From CAZFNU01 sp964520445 (GTDB lineage: Bacteria; Patescibacteriota; Minisyncoccia; UBA6257; JAKLIH01), in contig CAZFNU010000005.1 in NCBI GenBank assembly GCA_964520445.1, forward strand, positions 1 through 22,393: 22,393 nt of DNA, written 5' to 3'. A model generated the notes under the pieces. The model was given only the letters and a program-made list of their open reading frames with translations, made no database searches and had not been told where the DNA came from. Of the stretch, positions 1-7,608 are shown piece after piece. Position 1 is the stretch's first letter, and each line of letters starts with the position of its first letter. The translations under genes were made by a program, and so were the position numbers.

Positions 1-2
1 CC

Positions 3-323
3 TATAAAACAATATTTCAAAAGAGTTTAAAACAAACTCTTGAAGAGCTACAGACTGTTATCGAAGAAGAGGGTATTACTGATATTATTATTGGATTACC
101 TTTGAGTTTTAGTTTTCAGGAAAATGAGGAAACAAAGAAGATAAGGGAATTTGTTTTAAAAATGAAAGAAAAATTTACTAATCGTAATATTTACGAAGAA
201 AATGAAGTTTTAACTTCTAAAGAAGCAGAAAATCTTATGGGATTTAAAAAAACTAAAGATGGGATTATTGATGCCGTAGCTGCTGCTTTAATTTTACAAA
301 GCTATTTAGATAAACATAAATAA
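3..323 (+). CDS. ruvX: RuvX/YqgF-family Holliday junction resolvase-like protein (5' partial)
   Basis: This is the C-terminal 106 residues of a YqgF/RuvX RNase H-fold protein; the start lies before the window. Visible family marks are DIIIGLPLSF (the strand carrying the IVGLP motif), a YEENEVLTSKEAE stretch matching the acidic DExxTS..A motif, and a closing GIIDAVAAALILQSYLD helix with the last conserved Asp. The family resolves Holliday junctions or processes pre-16S rRNA 5' ends; the sequence does not decide between them. The stop TAA shares its final A with the murB ATG, so the two genes are translationally coupled. No TGA codon occurs in the visible part. Confidence 0.85.
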   Translation, partial: YKTIFQKSLKQTLEELQTVIEEEGITDIIIGLPLSFSFQENEETKKIREFVLKMKEKFTNRNIYEENEVLTSKEAENLMGFKKTKDGIIDAVAAALILQSYLDKHK

Positions 324-1297
324 TGTTTCAAGATATTTTACAAAAAGATATTCCTTTAAATCAATATACCACTTATCATCTTGGTGGTAAAGCAAAATAC
401 TTTGCTGTAATTGAAGATGAAGAAACCTTAATGGAATCTTTAACTTGAGCTAAAGATAATAATTTAGATATCTTTATTCTAGGAGGAGGTAGTAATATTT
501 TAGTTAGTGACAATGGTTTTGATGGCTTAGTCTTAAAATTAAACAATACTAAGAAAGAAATTGAAAAAATTAATGATGAATATGTTTGTACCTTTGGGGC
601 TGGACTACCTTGATCAGTAACTTTGAATTTTTTACTAGAGCATAAACTTACATCTCTTTTAGACCTAACTGGAATTCCCGGTAGTACAGGGGGAGGGGTA
701 AGGGGGAATGCTGGTATTATCAACAAAGAGCTAGCTGATGGTATTTTAGAAGTTAAGGCTATAGATTTTTCTGACTTATCTTTACCGGTTATCAAAACTT
801 TTACCAAAGAAGAATGTTTATTCGGTTACCGAGATAGTATTTTTAAACATAATCAGATTATTATCTGGGAAGTTAAGTTTGTTGACCAACAACAAGATAT
901 GTCAGAGGAAGATATTAAAAGTAAAGTTTCGGAAATCTTAACTAAACGTCAGAATGGGCAACCATATATGTACCCCAGTGCTGGTTGTGTGTTCAAAAAT
1001 CCTAATTTAAACAAATTTTCAGAGGAAATTACCCAAAAACACAATTTAGTCATTGTTCAAAACCATGATCATCAAGAAGTCCCAGCAGGCTTTTTAATTG
1101 AACAATGTGGTCTTAAAGGATATCAGATAGGAGGGGCTCAAGTTTCTGAAAAACATGCTAATTTTTTGATTAATAAAGAAAATGCAAAAAGTATTGATAT
1201 CTACGAGTTAATTTGTCATGTAAAACATGCTGTAAAAAATAATTTTCAAATTGATTTAGAAGAAGAAATTCAATTAGTTGGGTTTGATAAAAAATAA
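323..1297 (+). CDS. murB: UDP-N-acetylenolpyruvoylglucosamine reductase MurB
   Basis: A 324-residue flavoenzyme that reduces UDP-GlcNAc-enolpyruvate to UDP-MurNAc in cytoplasmic peptidoglycan synthesis. The FAD-binding motif LGGGSNILVSD is at about 53-63, GIPGSTGGGVRGNAG at about 110-125, FGYRDS follows, and PSAGCVFKNP surrounds residue 222. It reads through two TGA codons, at W42 (TWAK) and W97 (LPWSV), both places where MurB often has Trp; under the standard code only the part from 623 would be seen. Residue 222 is Cys (TGT) where E. coli MurB has its catalytic Ser229; I believe Cys occurs here in some other MurBs too. The start overlaps the ruvX stop by one base. The ending lacks the extra C-terminal domain, so the overall form is closer to the shorter type II MurB. 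Confidence 0.95.
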
Positions 1298-1362
1298 TTT
1301 TTAACATATTTTTTTAAAAAAATAGCCTGTGCAAAAAAAATGAAAGAAAATGCCTCAGACTA

Positions 1363-1391
1363 TTGACTTTTTCAAAAAAATCGTGTAAACT
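1363..1391 (+). promoter_or_regulatory. Sigma70-type promoter of the polybasic microgene
   Basis: TTGACT (1363-1368), a 17-nt spacer, TAAACT (1386-1391). Predicted start near 1398, giving a leader of about 148 nt before the ATG at 1546. Confidence 0.7.
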
Positions 1392-1431
1392 ATATGTAGT
1401 AGAAAATGTAGTAACTAAAAAAGAAAATTTA

Positions 1432-1517
1432 TTTTGTAATCTATTATTACAAAAAAGAAAAGTAAATTTATTTATTGTAGTTTCCTCCATTTTTTCAATG
1501 GTCGATGGAGATAAAAA
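1432..1517 (+). promoter_or_regulatory. Structured 5' leader of the polybasic microgene
   Basis: Two structured elements lie in the leader. TTTTGTAAT (1432-1440) and ATTACAAAA (1446-1454) form a perfect 9-bp hairpin with a 5-nt loop. Further on, CTCCAT (1485-1490) can pair with ATGGAG (1505-1510), flanked by TAGTTT and AAAACTA, or CCAT can pair with the nearer ATGG (1499-1502), so two exclusive folds are possible. I recognise no known riboswitch or leader family. Confidence 0.45.
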
Positions 1518-1545
1518 CTAAAAGATAAAATCATAAAAAAACAAT

Positions 1546-1638
1546 ATGGTTAAAAGAAAAAAGGCAAAGAAAGCCGTAAAGAAAGTTGCCAAGAAAGCTC
1601 ATAAAAAAGCAAAGAAAGCAAAGAAAGGCAAGAAATAA
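1546..1638 (+). CDS. 30-residue Lys/Ala-rich polybasic microprotein
   Basis: The reading frame MVKRKKAKKAVKK... encodes 30 residues, 17 of them Lys in KK pairs separated by Ala/Val/Gly, plus one Arg and one His. This resembles the C-terminal tail of histone H1 or the bacterial Hc1-like/AlgP-like proteins and should bind DNA or RNA electrostatically. The ATG sits in the host-type SD-less context acaATATG. It has its own strong promoter, a long structured leader and three hairpins downstream, the last a clear terminator, so it looks like an abundant monocistronic transcript. Alternatives are a nucleoid-compacting peptide, a ribosome-associated peptide, or an ORF riding on a structured RNA. The composition and regulatory framing make chance unlikely, but the function is inferred. 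Confidence 0.7.
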   Translation: MVKRKKAKKAVKKVAKKAHKKAKKAKKGKK

Positions 1639-1642
1639 TTTC

Positions 1643-1684
1643 TAGCTTCGGCTAAAAATTATTCCTTAAAACTATTTTAAGGAA
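1643..1684 (+). other. Two consecutive hairpins after the polybasic microgene
   Basis: TAGC-TTCG-GCTA (1643-1654) is a UUCG-type tetraloop hairpin. TTCCTTAAAA (1662-1671) and TTTTAAGGAA (1675-1684) pair perfectly over 10 bp with a 3-nt loop. Neither has a U tract. They probably protect the 3' end or form part of a structured RNA. Confidence 0.6.
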
Positions 1685-1692
1685 GCTTTCTA

Positions 1693-1730
1693 AAGACACC
1701 CTAGTATATACTGGGGTGTCTTGATTTTTT
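1693..1730 (+). terminator. Rho-independent terminator of the polybasic microgene
   Basis: AAGACACCC (1693-1701) pairs with GGGTGTCTT (1714-1722). The inner AGTATATACT is self-complementary and lengthens the stem. A gaTTTTTT tail follows. Confidence 0.85.
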
Positions 1731-1746
1731 ATATATTCTGTGGTAA

Positions 1747-1794
1747 GTTAGCCTAACAATTAGAAGTTAACGTACGTTAATAATTCAATAGAAT
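1747..1794 (+). promoter_or_regulatory. Promoter and palindromic operators of the PurZ-like gene
   Basis: GTTAGCCTAAC (1747-1757) is an 11-nt palindrome, and TTAACGTACGTTAA (1767-1780) is a perfect 14-bp palindrome. A plausible promoter uses TTAACG (1767-1772) as -35, a 16-nt spacer and TAGAAT (1789-1794) as -10, so the large palindrome covers the -35. Predicted transcription starts near 1801, just before the SD. This suggests repressor control; the regulator is not in the window. Confidence 0.5.
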
Positions 1795-1814
1795 ATTACA
1801 TGAAAGGAGGTAAA

Positions 1815-2882
1815 ATGGGTATAACTATCGTTTGGGGAGCGCAGTATGGTTCTGAAGGTAAGGGACAGATAGCTTTTAACGAATGTCATAGCATGGACAT
1901 TGCAGTCAGATTAGGAGGACCTAATGCTGGCCATACATTTTTCTTTCAAAAAGATAAAGCTATTACCATGCAACAAATTCCTTGTGCCTGGCCAAATCCT
2001 CAATGTACTTTAGTGCTTGGTAAAAACGCAGTCATTGGTTTAGAAGTTCTATTAAATGAAATAGAAGTAGTTAAAAAACTAATCTATGATCTTGAAGGAA
2101 GATTAATGATTGATTACAGAGCTTTAGTAGTAACAGATGAAGAAATTTTAAAAGAGCAGGGATATAATTTAGATAAAAAGATTGGTAGTACATCAGCTAG
2201 AGCTAAAGAAGGTATAAGTACTGCAAGATGCGATGAAATATTAAGAGCAGGGAATGCTAGACGAGCACAAGATGTTAAAGAATTAGAACATTATGTGAGT
2301 GATACTGTATTATATCTTCGAGAAGCGACATTAAATAATCGGGAAATTATGATTGAAGGATCACAGGGATATAAACTAGGATTAAAAACTGGATATTATC
2401 CTTTCGTCACTTCAACTGATGTTGACCCTATGTCTTTAATGGCAGGCGCAGGTATTGACCCATGTTCTACTTATGAGAATGTTGATGTTAGGTCCATTGC
2501 TGTTTTTAGATCTTATCCAATCAGGGTAGCGGGTAATAGTGGCCCATTTGATCCTGATTCCGAAGAGATTACTTGGGAAGAATTGACCAGAAGAGTAGGA
2601 GCAACAGAACCTATTATGGAAAATACTTCTGTTACCAAACTACCTCGTAGAGTAGCTACTTTTAGTTTTTCTGGCCTTGATGATGTTACTCTAAACACAG
2701 ATGTAAGTGAAATCGCCTTAACTTTCGCAGATTATATCGATTGGTTAGCACATAATAAAAGGGAGATCACTCCCAAGATCTGGGATTTTATCCGTCGGAT
2801 AGAAAGACAAACAGATATACCAGTAAATATAGTTACGACTGGTCCTGATACATTCATGTATACTGATTTAGAAAATAGATAG
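1815..2882 (+). CDS. PurA-superfamily adenylosuccinate synthetase-like protein, PurZ-like (Ser13)
   Basis: A 355-residue member of the adenylosuccinate synthetase superfamily in the shorter archaeal/phage form. GAQYGSEGKGQ (8-18) is the nucleotide loop, PNAGHT (36-41) keeps the conserved His, and IGST, IEGSQG, YPFVTSTD, FRSYPIRVAGNSGP and EITWEEL follow, with TSVTKLPRRV near the C terminus. PurA has a catalytic Asp at position 13 (GDEGKG); here it is Ser. Asp-to-Ser/Gly at this site is the reported mark of PurZ, which condenses dGMP, rather than IMP, with aspartate on the way to 2-aminoadenine (Z) deoxynucleotide. Start 1815 is preferred over 1800 because AAAGGAGG (1803-1810) lies 4 nt upstream and the predicted transcript starts near 1801. 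All five Trp are TGG with no TGA, unlike neighbours. No purB or other purine gene is nearby. A divergent PurA remains possible. Confidence 0.75.
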   Translation: MGITIVWGAQYGSEGKGQIAFNECHSMDIAVRLGGPNAGHTFFFQKDKAITMQQIPCAWPNPQCTLVLGKNAVIGLEVLLNEIEVVKKLIYDLEGRLMIDYRALVVTDEEILKEQGYNLDKKIGSTSARAKEGISTARCDEILRAGNARRAQDVKELEHYVSDTVLYLREATLNNREIMIEGSQGYKLGLKTGYYPFVTSTDVDPMSLMAGAGIDPCSTYENVDVRSIAVFRSYPIRVAGNSGPFDPDSEEITWEELTRRVGATEPIMENTSVTKLPRRVATFSFSGLDDVTLNTDVSEIALTFADYIDWLAHNKREITPKIWDFIRRIERQTDIPVNIVTTGPDTFMYTDLENR

Positions 2883-2889
2883 AGTAAAT

Positions 2890-2922
2890 AAAGAGAGGAT
2901 AAAGCATGTCCTCTCTTTTATT
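2890..2922 (+). terminator. Terminator of the PurZ-like gene
   Basis: AAAGAGAGGA (2890-2899) pairs perfectly with TCCTCTCTTT (2909-2918) around a 9-nt loop, followed by TTATTTTA. Confidence 0.8.
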
Positions 2923-2928
2923 TTAAAC

Positions 2929-2957
2929 TTGTTTTCTTTTTTAAAATATGCTAAACT
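2929..2957 (+). promoter_or_regulatory. Promoter of hpf-secA
   Basis: TTGTTT (2929-2934), a 17-nt spacer, TAAACT (2952-2957). The downstream TTAGGATATgTAA recurs after the promoter at 15080-15108. Confidence 0.6.
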
Positions 2958-2990
2958 TAGGATATGTAATAAAAGTTTAAACTTTTTATT

Positions 2991-3398
2991 ATGAACTTCA
3001 ATATAGCTACTAAGAACTACATTCTTCTCCCTAGAGAAAAAGAGTTCTTAAATCGTAAGTTGGCTTTTTTAGAAAGGGTTTTAAAGAAAACCAAGGGTAA
3101 CCCAACCCTAGATTTGGAAGTGGAAGAGTTATCAAGACCAACTGAAGATGGATATCGTTTTAAAGTTGGAGCTACTTTTACCTACTATGATAAACATATT
3201 AGGATTGAAGATCTTCATCATGATCTACGTTCTGCCCTTGATTCTCTATGTTCTGATTTAAAACTCCAAATATTGAAGAATAATAAAAAACACAAAACTA
3301 TTGTTATGCGCTCTGCTTTCAAGAATAAATATTCCTTTTTAAATAAATTTCTCAATCGTCATAAAAAAGATACTCTGTATCCTGATGATCTGATTTAA
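2991..3398 (+). CDS. hpf: Ribosome hibernation promoting factor (HPF/RaiA family)
   Basis: A 135-residue protein matching the sigma54-modulation/HPF family: an N-terminal NFNIATKNYILLPREKEFLNRKL strand-helix region, a LDLEVEEL strand, FKVGATFTYYDKHIRIE, then a DLHHDLRSALDSLCSDLKLQI helix and a basic tail of KNNKKHK. HPF binds the 30S subunit and inactivates or dimerises ribosomes when growth stops. The length fits the short form without the long-HPF dimerisation domain. It lies 9 nt upstream of secA, an arrangement also common in Firmicutes and other bacteria, so the two are probably cotranscribed from the promoter at 2929. It contains no Trp. Confidence 0.85.
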   Translation: MNFNIATKNYILLPREKEFLNRKLAFLERVLKKTKGNPTLDLEVEELSRPTEDGYRFKVGATFTYYDKHIRIEDLHHDLRSALDSLCSDLKLQILKNNKKHKTIVMRSAFKNKYSFLNKFLNRHKKDTLYPDDLI

Positions 3399-3407
3399 AT
3401 CCAATTC

Positions 3408-5846
3408 ATGTTCAATTTGTTTGATACCAATAAAAAATTTGTTAATGCCCATAAATCTTTAATTAATAAGATTAATTCTTTTGAAAAAGAACTAGAATCT
3501 TTATCCTCTGAAGAATTATTAACTAGATCCATTAATATTAAAAACGAAGTTGAGTCTGGTAAAAAAACTTTATCAGATATTTTACCCATTGCTTTTGCCT
3601 TGACTCGAGAATCCTCTAAACGTACCTTAGGACAACGTCATTTTGATGTTCAGTTATTAGGAGGTATGGCTTTACACGAAGGTAAGGTTGTGGAAATGAA
3701 AACTGGCGAAGGAAAAACTCTAGTAGCTACTTTACCTACCTATTTAAATGCCTTACTGGGTAAAGGAGTTCATGTAGTTACTGTTAATGATTATCTTGCT
3801 CGTCGTGATGCTGTTTGGATGGGGCAGATTTATCATTCCTTGGGTCTTAGTGTTGGTTGTATTACCCAATCTGATTCATATATTTATGATCCTTCGTATA
3901 CTAAAGATAAATCAGAACAAGATAGATCAGAACTAGATAAGGATAGAGACCTATTAGCTAGTTTTAAAGTTTTTCAAGAATATTTACGCCCTTGTAAAAG
4001 ACAAGAAGCTTATGCTTGCGATATTACTTATGGTACTAGTACTGAATTTGGCTTTGATTACCTTCGTGATAATTTAGAAAGAAGTAAAGAAGCTATGGTT
4101 CAACGTGGTCATTCTTTTGCTATTATCGATGAAGTAGATAGTATTTTAATTGATGAAGCTCGTACTCCTTTAATTATCTCTCAACCTGATGAAGAATCTT
4201 CTAAACTCTATCAAGAATTTGCTTTAATAGTTCCTCGTTTAAAAGAAAAAGAAGATTTTGAAGCTGACTATAAAAACAAAACAATTACCTTGTTAGAACC
4301 AGGTTTAAATAAATTAGAAGAAATTTTAGGTAAGAATATTTATGATTCTGAAGGTATGGAATATGTTCATCATCTAGAAGAAGGTTTACGTGCTCAAGTT
4401 TTCTTTATCAAGGATAAAGACTACATTGTTCGTAATGGAGAAATTTTAATTGTTGATGAATTTACTGGACGTGTTTTACCAGATCGTAGATATTCTGGTG
4501 GTTTGCATCAAGCAATCGAAGCCAAAGAACATTGTTATGTAAAACCAGAAAGTAAAACGGTAGCTACAGTTACAGCTCAGAACTATTTTAGAATGTATGA
4601 ACGTATTTGTGGTATGACAGGTACTGCCCTTACTTCCGCTGAGGAATTTGAAAAAGTTTATCACATTCAAACAGTTTTAATTCCTACTAACAAACCCTTA
4701 GTTCGTATTGATTTACCAGATAAAATTTACAGAACTGAGAATGGGAAATATATGGCTCTTATAAGTGAGATTGAACAAAGACATATACAAGGTCAACCAG
4801 TATTGGTTGGTACCCGTTCTGTAGATGTTAATGAAAAAATATCTCAGTTATTAAAAGTTAAAGGAATTCCTCATAATGTTTTAAACGCTAAATATCACGA
4901 ACAAGAAGGACAGATAATAGCTCAAGCTGGTAAAAAAGGAGCAGTTACCGTAGCCACAAATATGGCCGGTCGTGGAGTTGATATTATCTTAGGAGGGAAC
5001 CCTTCTGATCCAGTTGAACGAGAAGAAATCCTTAAATTAGGTGGACTATATGTTTTAGGTACAGAACGTCATGAAGCTCGACGTATTGATAACCAATTAC
5101 GTGGTAGAGCCGGAAGACAAGGGGATAAAGGTAGTACTCAATTCTTTGTTTCTTTAGAAGATGAATTAGTTAAAATATTTGCTCCTAAGAGTATTGGAGT
5201 TTTAATGGAGCGTTTTGGTTTTGCTGAAGATGAAGCTATTGAAAACAAAATGATTACTAAAGCTATTGAAGCAGCCCAGACTAAGATTGAAGGGATTAAT
5301 CTTGATATGCGAAAACATGTTTTAGAGTATGACGATGTTTTAAATAAACAACGTAAAGCTATCTATGCTAAACGCCAAGTTATTCTTTCTATTAGAAAAG
5401 AAGAGGAATTAGATGAATTTCTCAAATCAATATTTAATGCTGATTACGAAGCTAATATTAAAAATATCCAAGATAAAAAAGAAAAATTCGGGTTAGATCA
5501 ATTCAGAGATATTGTAAAACAAATTTCTTTATCTGCCATTGATAGTTTATGGATGATTCATTTAGATAAGATGGATCAGTTACGTGATTCTGCTAGTTTA
5601 CAATCCTATGCTCAAAAAGAACCTTTAGTTGAGTATAAAAGATCATCATATATCTCTTACCAAGATTTGTTAGCTCATCTTAATAATTATTTATCTGATT
5701 TTATTCTCAAGGTCGATAAAGAAATTAAACAAGATAAAAAAGAAACAATAGAAATTACAGGATCAAAAGATAAGGTAGGTAGGAATGATCCTTGTCCTTG
5801 TGGTTCTGGGAAGAAGTATAAAAAATGTTGTGGGAAAGATGAATAA
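3408..5846 (+). CDS. secA: Preprotein translocase ATPase SecA
   Basis: An 812-residue SecA that powers export through SecYEG. Walker A is MKTGEGKT (97-104), the DEAD-type Walker B is DEVD from 241, and FGFDYLRDN, the crosslinking domain, GMTGTA, TNMAGRGVDI and QLRGRAGRQGD are all present. It ends with a SEC-C zinc motif: C796, C798, C807, C808. Between VGCI and ITYGT (roughly residues 160-195) there is a charged insert including DPSYTKDKSEQDRSELDKDR that I recall from CPR SecAs and not from E. coli, a clue to lineage. It has two Trp, both TGG, so it reads identically in either code. Start context is host type, without a convincing SD. Confidence 0.97.
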   Translation: MFNLFDTNKKFVNAHKSLINKINSFEKELESLSSEELLTRSINIKNEVESGKKTLSDILPIAFALTRESSKRTLGQRHFDVQLLGGMALHEGKVVEMKTGEGKTLVATLPTYLNALLGKGVHVVTVNDYLARRDAVWMGQIYHSLGLSVGCITQSDSYIYDPSYTKDKSEQDRSELDKDRDLLASFKVFQEYLRPCKRQEAYACDITYGTSTEFGFDYLRDNLERSKEAMVQRGHSFAIIDEVDSILIDEARTPLIISQPDEESSKLYQEFALIVPRLKEKEDFEADYKNKTITLLEPGLNKLEEILGKNIYDSEGMEYVHHLEEGLRAQVFFIKDKDYIVRNGEILIVDEFTGRVLPDRRYSGGLHQAIEAKEHCYVKPESKTVATVTAQNYFRMYERICGMTGTALTSAEEFEKVYHIQTVLIPTNKPLVRIDLPDKIYRTENGKYMALISEIEQRHIQGQPVLVGTRSVDVNEKISQLLKVKGIPHNVLNAKYHEQEGQIIAQAGKKGAVTVATNMAGRGVDIILGGNPSDPVEREEILKLGGLYVLGTERHEARRIDNQLRGRAGRQGDKGSTQFFVSLEDELVKIFAPKSIGVLMERFGFAEDEAIENKMITKAIEAAQTKIEGINLDMRKHVLEYDDVLNKQRKAIYAKRQVILSIRKEEELDEFLKSIFNADYEANIKNIQDKKEKFGLDQFRDIVKQISLSAIDSLWMIHLDKMDQLRDSASLQSYAQKEPLVEYKRSSYISYQDLLAHLNNYLSDFILKVDKEIKQDKKETIEITGSKDKVGRNDPCPCGSGKKYKKCCGKDE

Positions 5847-5855
5847 AATCAAAAT

Positions 5856-6176
5856 ATGGATCAAGAACCTAAAATTGGATCAGCCAATAAATGAAATAGT
5901 GACCATATGCAAGAGTTTTTAACGGAAAGAAAGATTAAGCCAGAAGATTTTTATTTAATAGAGAAATTAATGACTTTTCCCAAGAATCTTATTATCCAAA
6001 ATTATCATAATTTCTTTCTAATGCTTAAAGAACGTAGTGGTAAAGAATTAGAAGGTTCGATTAAAAACGCCAGAAATGAAACTAACAAAGAAATAGATGA
6101 AACATTTCTTGAGTTTTATAATAGATACGATTGGATAGCTACTCATCATTTATCAAGGACTTTAGAAAAAATATAA
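5856..6176 (+). CDS. Small helical protein of unknown function
   Basis: A 106-residue, mostly helical, charged protein that I do not recognise. It starts in the host-type aaaATATG context 10 nt after secA and reads one TGA (W13, ANKWNSD) plus one TGG (DWIAT). A start at 5907 would avoid the TGA but lacks that context. It ends 8 nt before a nucleotidyltransferase gene, so a two-gene unit resembling small NTase-partner pairs is possible. I see no HEPN RxxxxxH motif, so I do not call it a HEPN/MNT system. Confidence 0.6.
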
Positions 6177-6184
6177 AAAATAGT

Positions 6185-6682
6185 ATGGGAAAAATAAATA
6201 AGACTATGATTAATAAAAATTGCCAAGAAGTACTACGAAAAATATTAAGTCAACTTAAAAACCATAAAATAAACTGGATGGTGATAGGTGGTGCTAATCT
6301 GGCTTTGCAAGGCATTCCGACAGAAATACACGATATTGATATTTTGACAGATAAAAATGGTGCTTATAAAATTGAAAAAATATTCAAAGAATATATAACC
6401 AAAAAAATTTCTTATTCTTCCACTGATAAAATACGTTCCTATTTTGGGGTTCTGAAAATTATGGGGGTTCGAGTTGAAATTATGGGTAATGTTAAAAAAT
6501 ATATTAACAATAAATGAGAAACAAAAAGTATTGATCTGGATGCAAGTAAAAAGACAATAAAATTCCAGAATATGAAACTGCCAGTTTTCTCATTAGAATG
6601 TGAATTAACCGAATACAAGAAAATGAAACGATATAAAAAAGCCAAAATTATCGAAAATAAAATAAAAAAATATGGAAAGTAA
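6185..6682 (+). CDS. Nucleotidyltransferase-fold protein (AbiEii/DUF6036-like)
   Basis: A 165-residue protein with the nucleotidyltransferase signature: WMVIGGANLALQGI (GG at 35-36) followed by HDIDILTD (D50, D52), the metal-binding DxD. Such folds occur in tRNA/protein-modifying toxins of the AbiEii/MNT group and in house-keeping adenylyltransferases. A TGA at 6515-6517 (NNKWETK) is read through and the frame continues to TAA at 6680; in the standard code the protein would lose its C-terminal third. ATG 6185 is chosen because it follows the previous stop. An upstream in-frame ATG at 6131 would lie inside that gene. The last 11 nt overlap the next gene. Substrate unknown. Confidence 0.75.
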
Positions 6683-7055
6683 TATACCAGGCATAATTAA
6701 AGAGGTTGGGTTTGGTTTCTCTTGAGATGAGAAAAAAGTTTGAGCTTTAAATGAACCAGTAACAGAGATACCCATTTCCGAGTTAGAATGACATTTTGAT
6801 ATTCCATTTCTTTGAGAAAATGGAGTATATAATCTTACACCTCGGGAAGTAATTAATAATCAGCAAGCACATACAGAAGAATATAATCGAACAATGGATT
6901 CTGACATAGCATACCCGATAGATATAATGGAAAATAAAGGTAGGTGGCTTATATTAGACGGATTACACAGATTAATGAAATTGAGTATTCAAGGCGAGGA
7001 TAAGATTAAAGTTAGAAAAATACCTCGAACTAGAATATCTGAAATATCAATATAA
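6672..7055 (+). CDS. ParB/sulfiredoxin-fold-like small protein
   Basis: A 127-residue protein that exists only when TGA is Trp: TGA codons occur at residues 18, 24, 40 and 48, so a standard-code gene finder sees almost nothing here. The C-terminal half contains PIDIMENKGRWLILDGLHR, with ILDGLHR at 94-100, which is the ILDGxHR motif of the ParB N-terminal/sulfiredoxin fold (phosphate binding, CTPase or nuclease activities in relatives). The start aatATGgaaagt overlaps the end of the nucleotidyltransferase gene by 11 nt, suggesting coupled translation. A TGG Trp (RWLIL) is also present. It is too small and lacks the HTH domain for a chromosome-partitioning ParB. Function unknown. Confidence 0.75.
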
Positions 7056-7062
7056 TAAAAAT

Positions 7063-7602
7063 ATGATCTATTTTATCACTGGGAATAAAAACAAACTAGA
7101 GGAAGTAAAATCTGTTTTACAAGATGTAGAACAATTAGATATTGATTTACCAGAAATTCAAGAAATTGATGCTAAGGAAATTATTAAAGATAAATTATTA
7201 AAAGCTTTAGAACATACAGACGAAGAAATCATAGTTGAAGATACTTCCTTATACCTTGATTGTTTAAATGGTTTACCAGGTCCTTTAATTAAATGATTTT
7301 TAAAAACAATTGGTATTAATGGATTGGCTGATATTGCTGAAAAATTAGGTAATAATCAGGCTATGGCTAAAACAATTATCGGATATGCTAATAAGAATAA
7401 AGAAATACATTTTTTTGAAGGGGTTGTTAAAGGAAAAATAGTAAAACCTATGGGAGAATCAAATTTTGGTTGAGACCCCATATTCTTACCAGAAGGGTAT
7501 ACAGAAACTTTTGCTATTATGGGTAAAGAAAAAAAGAATGAAATTAGTATGAGAAGAATGGCTTTAAACCAATTAAAAGAATTTTTACAAACCAATAAAT
7601 AA
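7063..7602 (+). CDS. rdgB: Non-canonical purine NTP pyrophosphatase (ITPase, Ham1/RdgB family)
   Basis: A 179-residue Ham1-family enzyme hydrolysing dITP/XTP to monophosphates, a nucleotide-pool cleaner. ITGNKNKLEEVK opens the protein, followed by EIQEIDAKEI, VEDTSLYLDCLNGLPGPLIKW, EGVVKGKIVKPMGESNFGWDPIF and EKKNEISMRRMAL. It reads TGA at W78 (IKWFL) and at W137 (FGWDP, nearly invariant in the family), strong evidence for Trp. The form resembles archaeal/eukaryotic ITPA. It lies directly upstream of a Nudix gene, and a MazG-like gene is close by, so several nucleotide-sanitation functions are grouped. Start: aaaATATG. Confidence 0.93.
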
Positions 7603-7608
7603 AACAAT

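Noticed and set aside
376..807. 143-aa minus-strand reading frame opposite murB
   Set aside because: It is a shadow of the murB coding strand, with no domain, start context or promoter. The same holds for other minus-strand frames, for example opposite purZ-like, secA, scpA and dacA.
1800..1814. ATG 1800 as start of the PurZ-like gene
   Set aside because: The SD AAAGGAGG lies after it and 4 nt before ATG 1815, and the predicted transcript begins at about 1801.
6131..6184. Upstream ATG 6131 for the nucleotidyltransferase
   Set aside because: It lies inside the preceding gene in another frame; 6185 follows that gene's stop and precedes all conserved motifs.
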